Assembly: GCF_012516315.1 (NCBI RefSeq)
Contig: NZ_CP051185.1
Location: 1,973,403 to 2,037,402, forward strand
Source: Limnospira fusiformis SAG 85.79
GTDB lineage: Bacteria > Cyanobacteriota > Cyanobacteriia > Cyanobacteriales > Microcoleaceae
Reading direction: 5' to 3'
DNA length: 64,000 nucleotides
Shown here: in pieces, positions 8,560 through 17,854 of the stretch
How the letters are laid out: each line of letters begins with the position of its first letter
How positions within the stretch are numbered: position 1 is the stretch's first letter
Notes under the pieces: model-generated
The model's input: only the letters and a program-made list of their open reading frames with translations
Database searches by the model: none
Told to the model about the DNA's origin: nothing
Program-made: the position numbers and the translations under genes

Positions 8560-9917
8560 CGAGAAGGCAAATTTTTGTTCATCCACTGTTCCACAAAATT
8601 GGTGTAAACCTTACCCTCGAGAAACTCCGGGGTTTCCATAATTTTCTGATGAAAACTGATGGTTGTGGGAACTCCGGTAATAGCAAATTCACGCAAAGCG
8701 CGTTTCATCCTTACTATAGCCGCTGCCCGGTCAGGACCCCAGACAATTAGCTTACCAATGAGAGAATCGTAATAGGGGGGAATCTCATAATCGGTGTACA
8801 CATGGGAATCAATCCTGACCCCATTACCCCCCGGTGGAAGATAGCCGCTGATGCGTCCGGGGTGTGGTCTAAAGTTGCGATCTGGATCTTCCGCATTAAT
8901 CCGACATTCGATCGCATGACCCCTAAGCTGAATTTGATCTTGGGTGAGATGCAATTTTTGTCCTTGGGCGATGCGGATCTGTTGGGCGATTAAATCTAGC
9001 CCCGTTATCATTTCTGTTACCGGGTGTTCTACCTGGATACGGGTATTCATTTCCATAAAGTAGAACTTCCCATGGCGATCGAGTAAAAATTCTACTGTTC
9101 CCGCCCCGGTATAGTTAATTGATGCGGCTGCTTTCACCGCCGCCTCTCCCATTTTTCGCCGGAGTTCAGGATTTAAAGCCGGACTGGGCGCTTCTTCCAG
9201 TAGCTTTTGATGTCGTCGCTGAATTGAACAGTCCCTTTCCCCTAGGTGAATCACATTCCCAAATCCATCGGCTAAAATCTGAAATTCAATATGGCGGGGA
9301 CACTCGATAAATTTCTCGATATATAAGCCTGGGTTTCCAAAGGCTGCTTCTGCTTCTCCTTGGGCGGCGGAAAATAGTTTCGGGAGTTCCTCGGCGCTTC
9401 GGACCAGTCGCATTCCCCGACCTCCTCCCCCGGCGGTGGCTTTGATAATTACTGGATAGCCAATTTTTTGGGCTATTTTTTGGGCAGCTTTGTCATTGGT
9501 GACTAAGCCTTCACTACCGGGAATGGTGGGAACACCGAAACGCTGCATGGTTTCTTTGGCTGTGGACTTATCTCCCATTGACCTAATCGCCTCCGGGGTT
9601 GGACCGATAAAGGCGATGTCGTGGTCAGCACAAATTTCCGCAAATCTGGCATTTTCCGCTAAAAAACCATAGCCAGGATGAATGGCGGTGGCGTTCCGGG
9701 TTAGGGCTGCGGAGATGATGTTGGGGATGTTTAGATAACTTTTGCTGCTACTGGGTTCGCCTATGCAAACAGCTTCGTCGGCTAACTGGACGTGCAAGGC
9801 ATGGCGATCTACAGTGGAGTGGACGGCCACTGTGGCAATCCCCATTTCTTCACAACTTCGGAGAATCCGTAGGGCAATTTCCCCACGATTGGCAATCAGG
9901 ATCTTTGAAAACCGCAT
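8556..9917 (-). CDS. accC: Acetyl-CoA carboxylase biotin carboxylase subunit
   Basis: A 453-residue biotin carboxylase. It carboxylates the biotin on AccB using ATP and bicarbonate, the first half-reaction of malonyl-CoA synthesis for fatty acids, in the cytoplasm. The N-terminal domain starts [14 protein letters not shown]; the ATP-grasp domain has GGGGRGMR; the catalytic region has [14 protein letters not shown]. Length is standard and no damage is seen. It is a single gene here, apart from the other acc genes, as is common in cyanobacteria. Confidence 0.97.
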   Translation of the reverse strand: MRFSKILIANRGEIALRILRSCEEMGIATVAVHSTVDRHALHVQLADEAVCIGEPSSSKSYLNIPNIISAALTRNATAIHPGYGFLAENARFAEICADHDIAFIGPTPEAIRSMGDKSTAKETMQRFGVPTIPGSEGLVTNDKAAQKIAQKIGYPVIIKATAGGGGRGMRLVRSAEELPKLFSAAQGEAEAAFGNPGLYIEKFIECPRHIEFQILADGFGNVIHLGERDCSIQRRHQKLLEEAPSPALNPELRRKMGEAAVKAAASINYTGAGTVEFLLDRHGKFYFMEMNTRIQVEHPVTEMITGLDLIAQQIRIAQGQKLHLTQDQIQLRGHAIECRINAEDPDRNFRPHPGRISGYLPPGGNGVRIDSHVYTDYEIPPYYDSLIGKLIVWGPDRAAAIVRMKRALREFAITGVPTTISFHQKIMETPEFLEGKVYTNFVEQWMNKNLPSR

Positions 9918-10088
9918 TTTCGGTGGTGTTCGGGCAATAATCAGTTAGGATATGTTATTTTGGGACTTTGTGGAAGATACTACCCAAATTTGTTGGCAAA
10001 AAAAGTTTGGCAATTTTGGAGTTTGGTGCTACAATGGTAAATTAGCACACCGATGGGAAAAATCATTCCTAGTCCTCGGTTGTCTTCT

Positions 10089-10169
10089 GCGGATGTGGCG
10101 GAATTGGTATACGCGCACGTTTGAGGGGCGTGTGGCTTTGCCTTGCGAGTTCGAGTCTCGCCATCCGCA
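10089..10169 (+). tRNA. tRNA-Leu (GAG)
   Basis: Folds as a class II tRNA with a long variable arm. The acceptor stem GCGGATG pairs with CATCCGC, the D stem is GCG/CGC, the anticodon stem is CACGT/GCGTG with loop TTGAGGG (anticodon GAG), and the T arm contains GTTCGAGTC. Discriminator A at 10169; CCA is not encoded. Repeat R starts immediately after. Confidence 0.95.
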
Positions 10170-10579
10170 TTTTACTTAAACCCCTATCCTGACTACTATC
10201 GCGGGAATTCACTTAACCCGATAGTCGTATCGTCACACTCAATATGCACTCCATTCAGTCTTAGTATACGGGACGATTGGTGCATATCCTTTAGCAACAA
10301 ATCTTAATTATTGACGGGTTAATCAATAAACACAACTTAATCAATCTGTCAAATATCCATACCTCCCCCCAACCAAACACCGATAGGGTAACTCCCTTGT
10401 GATACCCGTCAATGGCAAGCCTATCGGTTCGTTCCTCACCATTGACTGCTATCACGTCGGTCGCACCCCCAAGAGTGTTTGTTCCGGTTGGGGGGAGGAT
10501 ATGTTTCAAAATCAACCACGACAACAGCAGAAGATAATTCCCCAAGCTATCAATGTACAAAGATACACCTATCAATGTA
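10170..10579 (+). repeat. Repeat R, copy 1, left part
   Basis: Begins directly after the tRNA-Leu discriminator base with TTTTACTTAAACCCC and is near-identical to 20388-20770 and, over its first ~150 bases, to the reverse complement of 33527-33689. It has nested inverted repeats: ATATGCAC/GTGCATAT, a ~16-bp CATACCTCCCCCCAACC/GGTTGGGGGGAGG pair, and inside that CCGATAGG/CCTATCGG and GTCAATGG/CCATTGAC. No real coding frame. An IS630 copy interrupts it at 10580. Confidence 0.8.
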
Positions 10580-11536
10580 TAGTATTAGGCAAGGTGGTTA
10601 GGACGCAGCTTTGAGAACGGAATCCATGGCATCATGGAGAGAATCAAACTGCTCAATACAATGGCGAATGCGGGCTTTCAACCACGACCAACATTTCTCT
10701 ATCTTGTTGAGGTCTGGCGAATAAGGTGGTAGATAGAGCAAACGGCATTGAGCCGCCTCCACTAGCTCAGGAATCCGTCCCCCTTTATGAAACGTTGCAT
10801 TGTCTAGCACTAGAGTCTGACCTGGCTTCAGTGTTGGAATTAAGATGAACTCCAACCACAACTCAAACACTGTCCGATTACAACAACCCTCAAAGCTAAA
10901 GGGGGCTAAGAGTTGTTGATGACACCATGCGGCTATATAGCTCACCCTGCCCTGCCTCTTCCCTGATTTGAGGGCATGGAAGCGTTTTCCTTCCTCGCAG
11001 TAACCATAAGGGTAATCCGAGTCCTGACTATTCATGCCGGCTTCATCGAGGTAGACCACTTCTTCCGGCTCCATCTGTTCAATCTGAGCCATAAACTCCT
11101 CTCGCTGTTGCTTCCAACGTTCTTGGTAGCCGTAAGTTTTTTTTCTGGTGAAGCCAATTTTCTTCAAGGCTCTGGATATGGTGCGAGGAGAGATGTCGTC
11201 ATCCCAAAGTTCAGCCATTTGAGCGGAGGTTTTGTGGCCATGCTCTTGGGCAAAAGCCTTGAATTTATGCCAGTCGGTAATTTTGTGGTTATTGCCAGGT
11301 GGGTGATTAGGTTTAGGGAGGAAGTCTCCGGTCTGTGCTTTTCTTTGCAGCCAGAGATTAATGGTGTTCCGGCTGACATGGAAAACTTCACTGGCTTCTG
11401 TTTTGGGCATACCGTCTAGTTCAATGGCATCAATAACTTTTTGTCTGAGGTCGTAACTATAGGGGGCTGGCATTTTTGGTCTTCTTAGTCATCTCGTCCT
11501 CTCCATTATACGTCCTAACTTTCATGTCTTGTGCTA
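10580..11536 (-). mobile_element. IS630 family insertion sequence, copy A
   Basis: About 957 bp. Imperfect terminal inverted repeats share TAG..AG.CA.G and end GTTAGGACG. It sits at a TA dinucleotide duplicated on both sides, the IS630/Tc1-mariner rule: the flanks CAATGTA and TACAAAG rejoin to the uninterrupted form seen in repeat R copy 2. It carries one transposase gene. Confidence 0.88.
10598..11473 (-). CDS. IS630 family transposase (copy A)
   Basis: A 291-residue transposase of the IS630 family. An N-terminal helix-turn-helix (SYDLRQKVIDAIE.., then SEVFHVSRNTINLWLQRK) binds the ends. The DDE catalytic residues are Asp in VVYLDEAGMN, Asp in LVLDNATFHKGG and Glu in YSPDLNKIEKCW. The frame is intact, and the copy differs at only a few residues from the copy at 32549, so this element is probably still active or recently so. 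It interrupts repeat R. Confidence 0.92.
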   Translation of the reverse strand: MPAPYSYDLRQKVIDAIELDGMPKTEASEVFHVSRNTINLWLQRKAQTGDFLPKPNHPPGNNHKITDWHKFKAFAQEHGHKTSAQMAELWDDDISPRTISRALKKIGFTRKKTYGYQERWKQQREEFMAQIEQMEPEEVVYLDEAGMNSQDSDYPYGYCEEGKRFHALKSGKRQGRVSYIAAWCHQQLLAPFSFEGCCNRTVFELWLEFILIPTLKPGQTLVLDNATFHKGGRIPELVEAAQCRLLYLPPYSPDLNKIEKCWSWLKARIRHCIEQFDSLHDAMDSVLKAAS

Positions 11537-11786
11537 TACAAAGATATCAGACCGCCTTTCCGTGGACTAGACCTATAGGTAAACCTATGAGCGATCGCCT
11601 ATCCGGTTATCTATGGGTCTGATTCATAATCCTCGGTGAGGGGAAACTATGGGCTATCATCTGGCTGATATGAAAAGTGCGATCGCCTAATCTAAACTAT
11701 CTCCTACCGGAACCAACCCGATACCCCTAAACAACTTTTCAACTGGTGACAATTACCGAGCAGAAACCGATACCAACATAATCAGT
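11537..11786 (+). repeat. Repeat R, copy 1, right part
   Basis: Continuation of repeat R beyond the IS630 insertion. It matches 20771-20945 through ACCTATAGGTAAACCTATG and CCGATACCCCTAAACAACTT to the shared end AATCAGTTCACCCC. Copy 1 has about 90 extra bases here (around 11600-11685) that copy 2 lacks. Confidence 0.75.
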
Positions 11787-11919
11787 TCACCCCCAAAATC
11801 TTAGCCGTAGGTTGTAGGTAAAGCTATCTGTTGGGGGTAACTTAGTTCTGGGTAATATCTGGACATGATAGGGTAGGCATTCATATTTTAGAAGTTACAT
11901 AATGTAAATACATTATGTA
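11787..11919. other. Intergenic with perfect 11-bp palindrome
   Basis: Not coding. TACATAATGTA (11896-11906) and TACATTATGTA (11909-11919) form a perfect 11-bp inverted repeat with a two-base gap. Before the IS630 insertion it lay a few bases upstream of the tnpB start at 12880. It may be the left-end hairpin of that element or a regulatory palindrome. Confidence 0.6.
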
Positions 11920-12876
11920 TAGCATTAGTCAAGGTGGTTAGGACGCAGCTTGGAGAACGGAATCCATGGCATCATGGAGAGAATCAAACTGCTCAATACA
12001 ATGGCGAATGCGGGCTTTCAACCACGACCAACATTTCTCTATCTTGTTGAGGTCTGGCGAATAAGGTGGTAGATAGAGTAAACGGCATTGAGCCGCCTCC
12101 ACTAGCTCAGGAATCCGTCCCCCTTTATGAAACGTTGCATTGTCTAGCACTAGAGTCTGACCTGGCTTCAGTGTTGGAATTAAGATGAACTCCAACCACA
12201 ACTCAAACACTGTCCGATTACAACAACCCTCAAAGCTAAAGGGGGCTAAGAGTTGTTGATGACACCATGCCGCAATCATGCTCACCCTGCCCTGCCTCTT
12301 CCCGGATTTGAGGACATGGAAGCGTTGTCCTTGCTCACAGTAACCATAAGGATAATCCGAGTCTTGACTATTGATGCCAGCTTCATCGAGGTAAACCAAC
12401 CCTTCCGGCTCCATCTGTTCAATCTGAGCAATAAACTCCTCTCGCTGTTGCTCATCACGTTCTTGGTAGCCGTAAGTTTTTTTTCTGGTGAAGCCAATTT
12501 TCTTCAAGGCTCTGGATATGGTGCGAGGAGAGATGTCGTCATCCCAAAGTTCAGCCATTTGAGCGGAGGTTTGATCGCCATGCTCTTGGGCAAAAGCTTT
12601 GAATTTATGCCAGTCGGTAATTTTGTGGTTATTGCCAGGTGGGTGATTAGGTTTAGGGAGGAAGTCTCCGGTCTGTGCTTTTCTTTGCAGCCAGAGATTA
12701 ATGGTGTTCCGGCTGACATGGAAAACTTGACTGGCTTCTGTTTTGGGCATACCGTCTAGTTCAATTGCATCAATAACTTTTTGTCTGAGGTCGTAACTAT
12801 AGGGGGCTGGCATTTTTGGTCTTCTTAGTCATCTCGTCCTCTCCATTATACGTCCTAACTTTCCTGTCTGGTACTA
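11920..12876 (-). mobile_element. IS630 family insertion sequence, copy B
   Basis: Same element as copies A and C, with TIRs ending GTTAGGACG and a duplicated TA target (ATGTA and TAAATG flanks). It is inserted a few bases upstream of the tnpB start codon at 12880, separating it from its upstream palindrome. Confidence 0.88.
11938..12813 (-). CDS. IS630 family transposase (copy B)
   Basis: A 291-residue transposase with the same N-terminal helix-turn-helix and DDE residues as copies A and C. It is the most divergent of the three, with changes such as GDQTSAQ, ERDEQQ, EGLVYLDEAGINSQ and RVSMIAAWCH, so it represents an older or separately arrived insertion. Frame intact. It is transcribed away from the neighbouring tnpB, so it offers that gene no read-through promoter. 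Confidence 0.92.
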   Translation of the reverse strand: MPAPYSYDLRQKVIDAIELDGMPKTEASQVFHVSRNTINLWLQRKAQTGDFLPKPNHPPGNNHKITDWHKFKAFAQEHGDQTSAQMAELWDDDISPRTISRALKKIGFTRKKTYGYQERDEQQREEFIAQIEQMEPEGLVYLDEAGINSQDSDYPYGYCEQGQRFHVLKSGKRQGRVSMIAAWCHQQLLAPFSFEGCCNRTVFELWLEFILIPTLKPGQTLVLDNATFHKGGRIPELVEAAQCRLLYLPPYSPDLNKIEKCWSWLKARIRHCIEQFDSLHDAMDSVLQAAS

Positions 12877-13629
12877 TAAATGATTGTAGTGGAGTTTAAA
12901 GCCAAAGGGAAGTCAAATCACGTGCATTGCCATTTATGAGGCCATCCGAACTGCTCAGTTCATCCGCAATAAAGCCGTCCGTTTCTGGATGGATAATTCA
13001 GGAATTGGGCAGAAGGATTTGTATCGCCTAGCGCAAAACACGCTCGAGATGAATTTCCTTTTGCTCGCGACTTAAACTCCAGTGCCTGTCAAGCTTCCAT
13101 TGAAAGAGCATATTCGGCGATCGCAAGGTTCTACGATAACTGCCGGAAAGCCATTCCAGGAAAGAAAGGCTTTCCCAAGTTCAAAAAGAACAGTCGTTCA
13201 GTTGAATACAAGACTTCTGGGTGGAAGCTATCAGAAACTCGTAAGAAAATAACCTTCACCGACAAAAAAGGCATAGGCCAGCTTCAACTCAAAGGAACAT
13301 GGGATTTACATTTCTACCCGCTCGAACAAATCAAACGGGTTAGGCTTATTCGTCGTGCGGACGGCTACTATGTTCAATTTATGCTCAAAGCGGATGTTAA
13401 AGTAGATAGTCAGCCCACGGGTAAAGCGATTGGTTTGGACGTAGGATTAAAGGAATTTTATACCGATTCTAATGGTCAAGCGCGAACCTAACCCCAGATT
13501 TTATCGAAAGGGTGAGAGCCGCTTGAAATTTAGACAAAAGCGTGTTTCTCGCAAAAAGAAAGGCTCATCCAACCGAAAGAAAGCGATTAACCAACTAGGA
13601 CGAGTACACCTCAAGATAAGTAGGCAACG

Positions 13630-13666
13630 TGTTGGCGAAGCCTGCGCGAAGCGCATAGAACACGCC
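13630..13666 (+). repeat. Short GC-rich palindromic insertion 1 in tnpB
   Basis: The segment GCGAAGCCTGCGCGAAGCGC and its flanks add about eight codons (VGEACAKRIEH region) absent from the other tnpB copy, where RQR is followed directly by KDLAVKLARC. Such GCGAAGC..GCGAAGCGC sequences are a known style of small dispersed repeat in cyanobacteria. The frame is kept. Confidence 0.6.
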
Positions 13667-13978
13667 AAGAGACTGGCGCGTTGCGTAATCCAATCTAACG
13701 ATTTGGTCGCTTATGAAAACTTGAGGGTAAAGAATTTGGTTAGAAACCACTGTCTCGCCAAGTCGATTAATGATGCTCTTTGGTATCAATTCAGGAAGTG
13801 GCTAGAGTATTTTGGGGTTAAGTTTGGCAAGGTGACGGTTGCCGTTAACCCGGCTTATACTTCCCAAGAATGCTCTAACTGTGGTGCAGTGGTCAAAAAA
13901 GCCCTATCCACTCGAACTCATGTTTGTCAATGTGGGTTAAACTTGGATCGGGATAGGAATGCTGCGCTCAACATCCTG

Positions 13979-14003
13979 TTCGCGCAGCGTTGCGCAGCAA
14001 AGT
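13979..14003 (+). repeat. Short GC-rich palindromic insertion 2 in tnpB
   Basis: GCGCAGCGTTGCGCAGC adds about seven codons (FAQRCAAKSAL) after the NIL of the last RuvC motif, compared with SRGL in the other copy. It is self-complementary (TGCGC/GCGCA) and in frame, like the first insertion. Confidence 0.55.
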
Positions 14004-14167
14004 CAGCCTTGTGTACGCTAGGGCATAGCGGAACATGGGTCTTATACCCGAACGCTTCAGGAGATTCGACCTATACTATGGCTGGAGCAATCCTGTCAAA
14101 GCAAGTTGGGTCTATGAATGAAGAATCCCCTCGCCTTTAGGCAATGGGAGTGTCAAAGGATTATCTG

Positions 14168-14464
14168 ATGAAGAATATTCCCCTTGACGAGTTGATTCCC
14201 AAACTGCAAACTCCAGAGGAACGGGAATTGGTTTTGGCTTTGGGTTATCAGGTGATTAGCTCTAGTGCTAGGGTTACAGAGGAGCCAATGATTAATGATG
14301 AAGAGGCACGCGCCTATCAAAAATTGCTAGAATTGCTTAATCTTCCCGAAGCCCGGGTTAAGGAATTAGAAGCAACAGTTGACGCTCAACTTCAAAAATC
14401 CGAAGGACTGGTGAAGTCAATGAGTCGTCAATTAGGGCAATTTTTTCGGGAAGTCAGTCAATAG
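14168..14464 (+). CDS. Small hypothetical protein, helical
   Basis: About 98 residues from ATG at 14168, which has AAGG at a suitable distance. An upstream in-frame ATG at 14144 lies within the right end of the tnpB element, so it is unlikely to be native. The protein is acidic and mostly helical (PKLQTPEERELVLALGYQVI, then LLELLNLPEARVKELEATVDAQL), with no family I recognise. The insertion sequence ends at 14157, eleven bases before this start, so the gene may have lost its own promoter or N-terminus. It is followed closely by the next gene. Confidence 0.55.
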   Translation: MKNIPLDELIPKLQTPEERELVLALGYQVISSSARVTEEPMINDEEARAYQKLLELLNLPEARVKELEATVDAQLQKSEGLVKSMSRQLGQFFREVSQ

Positions 14465-14483
14465 CTATAGTTTCGGCTGCTAA

Positions 14484-15320
14484 ATGATGGATGCAATTAA
14501 TGATTTGATCAAACAGGCTCACCAAGGTAGTGTGGTCGCCATAGTTGAGGTACTTAATTATTATCTGGCGGAAAGTAAGGTAATAATTAGGGCTGTTTTT
14601 GTGGGGGGTATTCTGCAATTACTTTGTGAAGGAAAGCAAGCAGAATATCTGGATAAATCATATTTAGTCCGTGAGATTAAGGACGTTTTAGAGACAATTG
14701 CTCCCCGGAAGATTCGCCGAGTTAGCATCCATAGTCGTGTCTTTAATCAACATCAATTACTGTGGTTAGAGGATATTCTGGATAGTCCAGATAGTGAACT
14801 GCTTTGGTCAGAAAATATCACCATAAAAAAACCACATATATGGGCGGGATTACCGGGTCATACTAGTGGGGGACTAATTGATAGTTATCCATCTCAGGAA
14901 TTGGTGCAAAAGCAACAATCGTCACGGGGTATATTAATTGCGCTCATCAGCATAATTGTGTTATTAATTGTGGGGGTATTTGCTTTTTATCAATGGATGA
15001 GTTTAGCGGTTACTCAATTGTTTAACTCGGATTATACATCGGTGAAACCTACTCCCAATCAGACAATTTCTGATGATGTATTATCGGATGAAGAGTTGTT
15101 TAAACAGGCTGTCCAATTAGCTGAAAATGCTGTGTCTTTAGGAAGGGATGCAATGACTGATAGGGAATGGTTAGAAATTGCGGAAAAATGGCGGGCGGCG
15201 GCTGATTTAATGGCGGCTGTATCTCCTAGCTATCCTCGCTATGCTACGGCTCAAAATCGGGTGGCTTTGTATCGTCGGAATCAGGAAATAGCTTTGTCGG
15301 AAGCGAGAATTTCTCGGTAA
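14484..15320 (+). CDS. Conserved cyanobacterial protein with one membrane helix
   Basis: A 278-residue protein of unknown function. Residues 1-125 are a cytoplasmic domain (LIKQAHQGSVVAIVEVLNYYLA, then IAPRKIRRVSIHSRVFN). A single membrane helix spans about residues 150-172. The C-terminal part (about 205-270) is a helical hairpin with AVQLAENAV and WLEIAEKWRAAADLMAAVSPSYPRYATAQNRV, a recurrent module in cyanobacterial proteins. Twenty bases separate it from the gene before. I cannot name a family. Confidence 0.65.
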   Translation: MMDAINDLIKQAHQGSVVAIVEVLNYYLAESKVIIRAVFVGGILQLLCEGKQAEYLDKSYLVREIKDVLETIAPRKIRRVSIHSRVFNQHQLLWLEDILDSPDSELLWSENITIKKPHIWAGLPGHTSGGLIDSYPSQELVQKQQSSRGILIALISIIVLLIVGVFAFYQWMSLAVTQLFNSDYTSVKPTPNQTISDDVLSDEELFKQAVQLAENAVSLGRDAMTDREWLEIAEKWRAAADLMAAVSPSYPRYATAQNRVALYRRNQEIALSEARISR

Positions 15321-15359
15321 TCTAATCAGCAAAATTTGGTGGTGTGAGGGGATAATTGA

Positions 15360-15680
15360 ATGCGTAAAGAATATTATAAACTGGTGCGCGATCGCATTCC
15401 TGAAATGATACGACAATCTGGAGGTAAGCCGGAAATCAAGGTTTTATCTGAGGCGGAATATCGCATAGCTTTACGAAATAAGTTAAGGGAAGAAGCCGAG
15501 GAAGTTCAAGAAAGCGATGATGCTAGTCTATTGGAGGAATTAGCAGATATTTTAGAGGTGGTTGAATCGTTGAAGAAAAGTTATAACATATCCGATGAGC
15601 AGATACAATTAAAAGTTGATGAAAAACGAGCGCAACGAGGTGGTTTTAAACAGAAAATAATGTTATTATGGACTGCATAA
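15360..15680 (+). CDS. MazG-like nucleotide pyrophosphohydrolase
   Basis: A 106-residue all-alpha NTP pyrophosphohydrolase of the MazG/HisE-like group. It begins YYKLVRDRIPEMI, typical of this house-cleaning subgroup. The metal-binding helices are seen as LREEAEEVQE and LLEELADILEVVESL (EExxE and ExxxD patterns), and the end RAQRGGFKQKIML is also conserved. Such enzymes hydrolyse unusual or excess nucleoside triphosphates to monophosphates. Complete by length; the start has GAGGGG-like purines upstream. Confidence 0.85.
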   Translation: MRKEYYKLVRDRIPEMIRQSGGKPEIKVLSEAEYRIALRNKLREEAEEVQESDDASLLEELADILEVVESLKKSYNISDEQIQLKVDEKRAQRGGFKQKIMLLWTA

Positions 15681-16821
15681 ATTTCGGATAATTGGTCAGC
15701 TATTATCACACCATAATTTGAGATATATAAATGCAATCAGACATAGAAAATAACTGGGGGATTCAAGCCATTAACTTATTAGTTAATATAAACATTATTT
15801 TAGGGTATCCAGATGGTACATTTCGCCCCAATGCACCTGTAACTAGGGCTGAGTTTGCTACGTTAATGTGTAGGATGTTTGATGATGCACCGATAATTCA
15901 GGAGGCGATCGCCTATAAAGATGTTGCCGATAACTATTGGGCAAAATCGAATATTGAACAAGCGACTCGCCGAGGTTTTTTGGCCTGCTATCCTGACGGT
16001 ACATTTCGCCCACAGCAACCTATTCCTAGGGTGCAAGCCTTAATTGTTTTAGCGGCACATCTACAGCATAGAATCCCTGAAAACCCGGAAGAAATTCTCA
16101 CACAATATTTTGATGATGCGGCGGCAATCCCCAATTATGCTAGGGAAAGAATTGCCGCTGGGGCGATTGAAAATTTAGTGGTTAATTATCCATAAGTTCG
16201 ACAACTCAAGCCTAATCAAAATGCTACTAGGGGTGAAATCGCGGCTTTTTTATGTCAAGCCTTGCGACCTAGAAATGTGGTGTCTTGGGAATATATCGCC
16301 TATAGTAATTTATTCGCAATTACCCCTCAATTTGACTATGCGGCAAAATTTTCCGAAGGATTAGCTAATGTCATCATTAATGGTCAAAATTGCTTCATTA
16401 ATACAGAAGAAAATATCGTGATCACTTTGGCAAGTGATATTATATCTTTGGGGGCATTTTCGGAGGGAATGGCTAGTGTCAACATGGATGATAAAAGTGG
16501 ATATATTGACCGGGAAGGTAGACTAGCAATTCCTGCCAAATTTAGTTTGAATCCTGTCTATTATTTTGCGGAAGGTTTGGCATTAGCTAAACTTTATGAT
16601 CAGACAAAATGGGGATATATTAATAAATCAGGTGATTGGCACATTATAGCTAAATTTGATGGTGGGGGTAGCTTTTCCCAAGGACGGGCAAAAGTTAGGA
16701 TCGGATCTGAATGGGGATATATTGACCGGGAAGGTAACTCGATTATTGAACCTAAATTTTCAGAAGCTGGGGAATTTGCGGAGGGTCTAGCCCCAGTTAA
16801 ATTAAATCATCAATGGGGATA

Positions 16822-17854
16822 CAGCCTTTACACAAAACACAAAGTACAGTATAATGTATGGCTATTGTATAAGTTATCACAACCAACTACCATGAGCCGT
16901 TACTCTTTAGATTTTCGGAAAAAGATAGTAGAAGCCTATGAAAAAGGAGACACTTCTATCCGAAAAGTAGCGAAACGCTTTTTGGTGAGTCCAGACACGG
17001 TAAGGCGACTGGTCAAACAGTATCGATTAACGGGAGACTTATCTCCTCGTAAGTGTGGCACTAAAAAGAAAAGCATTTGATCTAAGCATGAGGAAGCCGT
17101 GATAGATATCGTAGAAGCCCACCCCGACCTGACCTTATGGCAATATAGTGAGAAGCTCAGAGACAAGCTGGGCATAAATGTCAGTACGACCATGATAGAT
17201 AGATTTTTAAAGCAGCACGATATAAGTCTCAAAAAAAAAACATACAGGAGCGAAAAAGTAGTAACAGAAGAAGTACAGAAAGCGCGAGTAGATTATTGGT
17301 AAAGAATTAGAGATGTGGCTCCTGAAAAGCTTGTGTTTATTGATGAAAGTGGGTTATGGGTAGGGATGAGCAGACCGTTAGCCAGAGCGACGAAAGGGAA
17401 AAAAGTCTATGAACTGCGGAAATCCTATCGAGGTCAAAAAATGACAATAATTGGTGCAATTAAGCTCTCCGGAGTGGTGGCGACTCAAACATTAGAAGGG
17501 TCAATGAAAAAAGAGGATTTTCTCCAATTCATCAAGTTAGATTTATTGCCAAAATTAAAAAAAGGAGATGTAGTGGTAATGCATAACTGAAATTCTCATC
17601 ATCGAGAAGAAGTCAAAGAAATGATAGAGTCAGTAGGAGCCAGGGTAGAATATCTGCCGGTGTATTCCCCTGAGTTTAACCCGATAGAGATGATGTGGTC
17701 ACAGCTCAAAAGTTTAGTGTGCAAGTTCAGGACGGAGACCATGGAATTATTAGTGAGATTGGTAGAAGTGGCGGTAAGCCTTGTGAATTTACAGTGTTTG
17801 AATAACTGGTTTACCAAGTGTTGTTACTGTGCTTAATGATTGAGATAAAGGCTG
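16822..17854 (+). mobile_element. IS630-type insertion sequence in the WG gene
   Basis: A 1033-bp element bounded by CAGCCTTTA inverted repeats and a duplicated TA. Removing it and one TA rejoins GGGGA-TA-TATTAATCGG into GGA TAT ATT AAT, restoring the WG motif GYIN. It is distinct from the three 957-bp IS630 copies. Confidence 0.88.
16892..17836 (+). pseudogene. IS630-type transposase with three in-frame stops
   Basis: About 314 codons in a single unshifted frame. HTH region SLDFRKKIVEAYEKGD and KRFLVSPDTVRRLVKQY; DDE residues Asp in LVFIDESGLW, Asp expected but His in VVMHN, and Glu in YSPEFNPIEMMWSQLK. Nonsense codons are TGA (17078), TAA (17300, in DYW*RIRDVAPE, where Gln fits) and TGA (17588, in VVMHN*NSHH, where family members have Trp). 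It is dead unless read through, and the first catalytic DN has also changed to HN. Confidence 0.85.

Larger units (their letters stand above)
12880..14140 (+). pseudogene. tnpB: TnpB, frameshifted copy 2
   Basis: Starts ATGATTGTAGTGGAGTTTAAAGC, giving MIVVEFKAKGK, the undisturbed version of the start that the intron splits in copy 1. The reading then breaks: shifts near codons 15-20, about 13040, and about 13480. The last 222 codons (13472-14140) are open and hold the RuvC Glu (VAYENL), zinc finger CSNCG..CQCG and final Asp (LDRDRNAALNIL). About 420 codons in all. It is a dead nuclease gene. Two short palindromic sequences have been inserted in frame (see repeats at 13630 and 13979). Confidence 0.85.

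Noticed and set aside
10170..10200. Repeat R as a Tn7-like/CAST end next to a tRNA
   Set aside because: No TGT-type terminal repeats, no tns or cas genes, and no CRISPR were found near either tRNA.
10291..10614. Frames of 71-94 codons in repeat R on both strands
   Set aside because: The inverted repeats force mirrored open frames; copies 1 and 2 differ by single-base indels there, which would shift any protein.
10976..11419. Long antisense frames over the IS630 transposases
   Set aside because: They appear at the same position in all three copies as mirrors of the transposase and have no family features.
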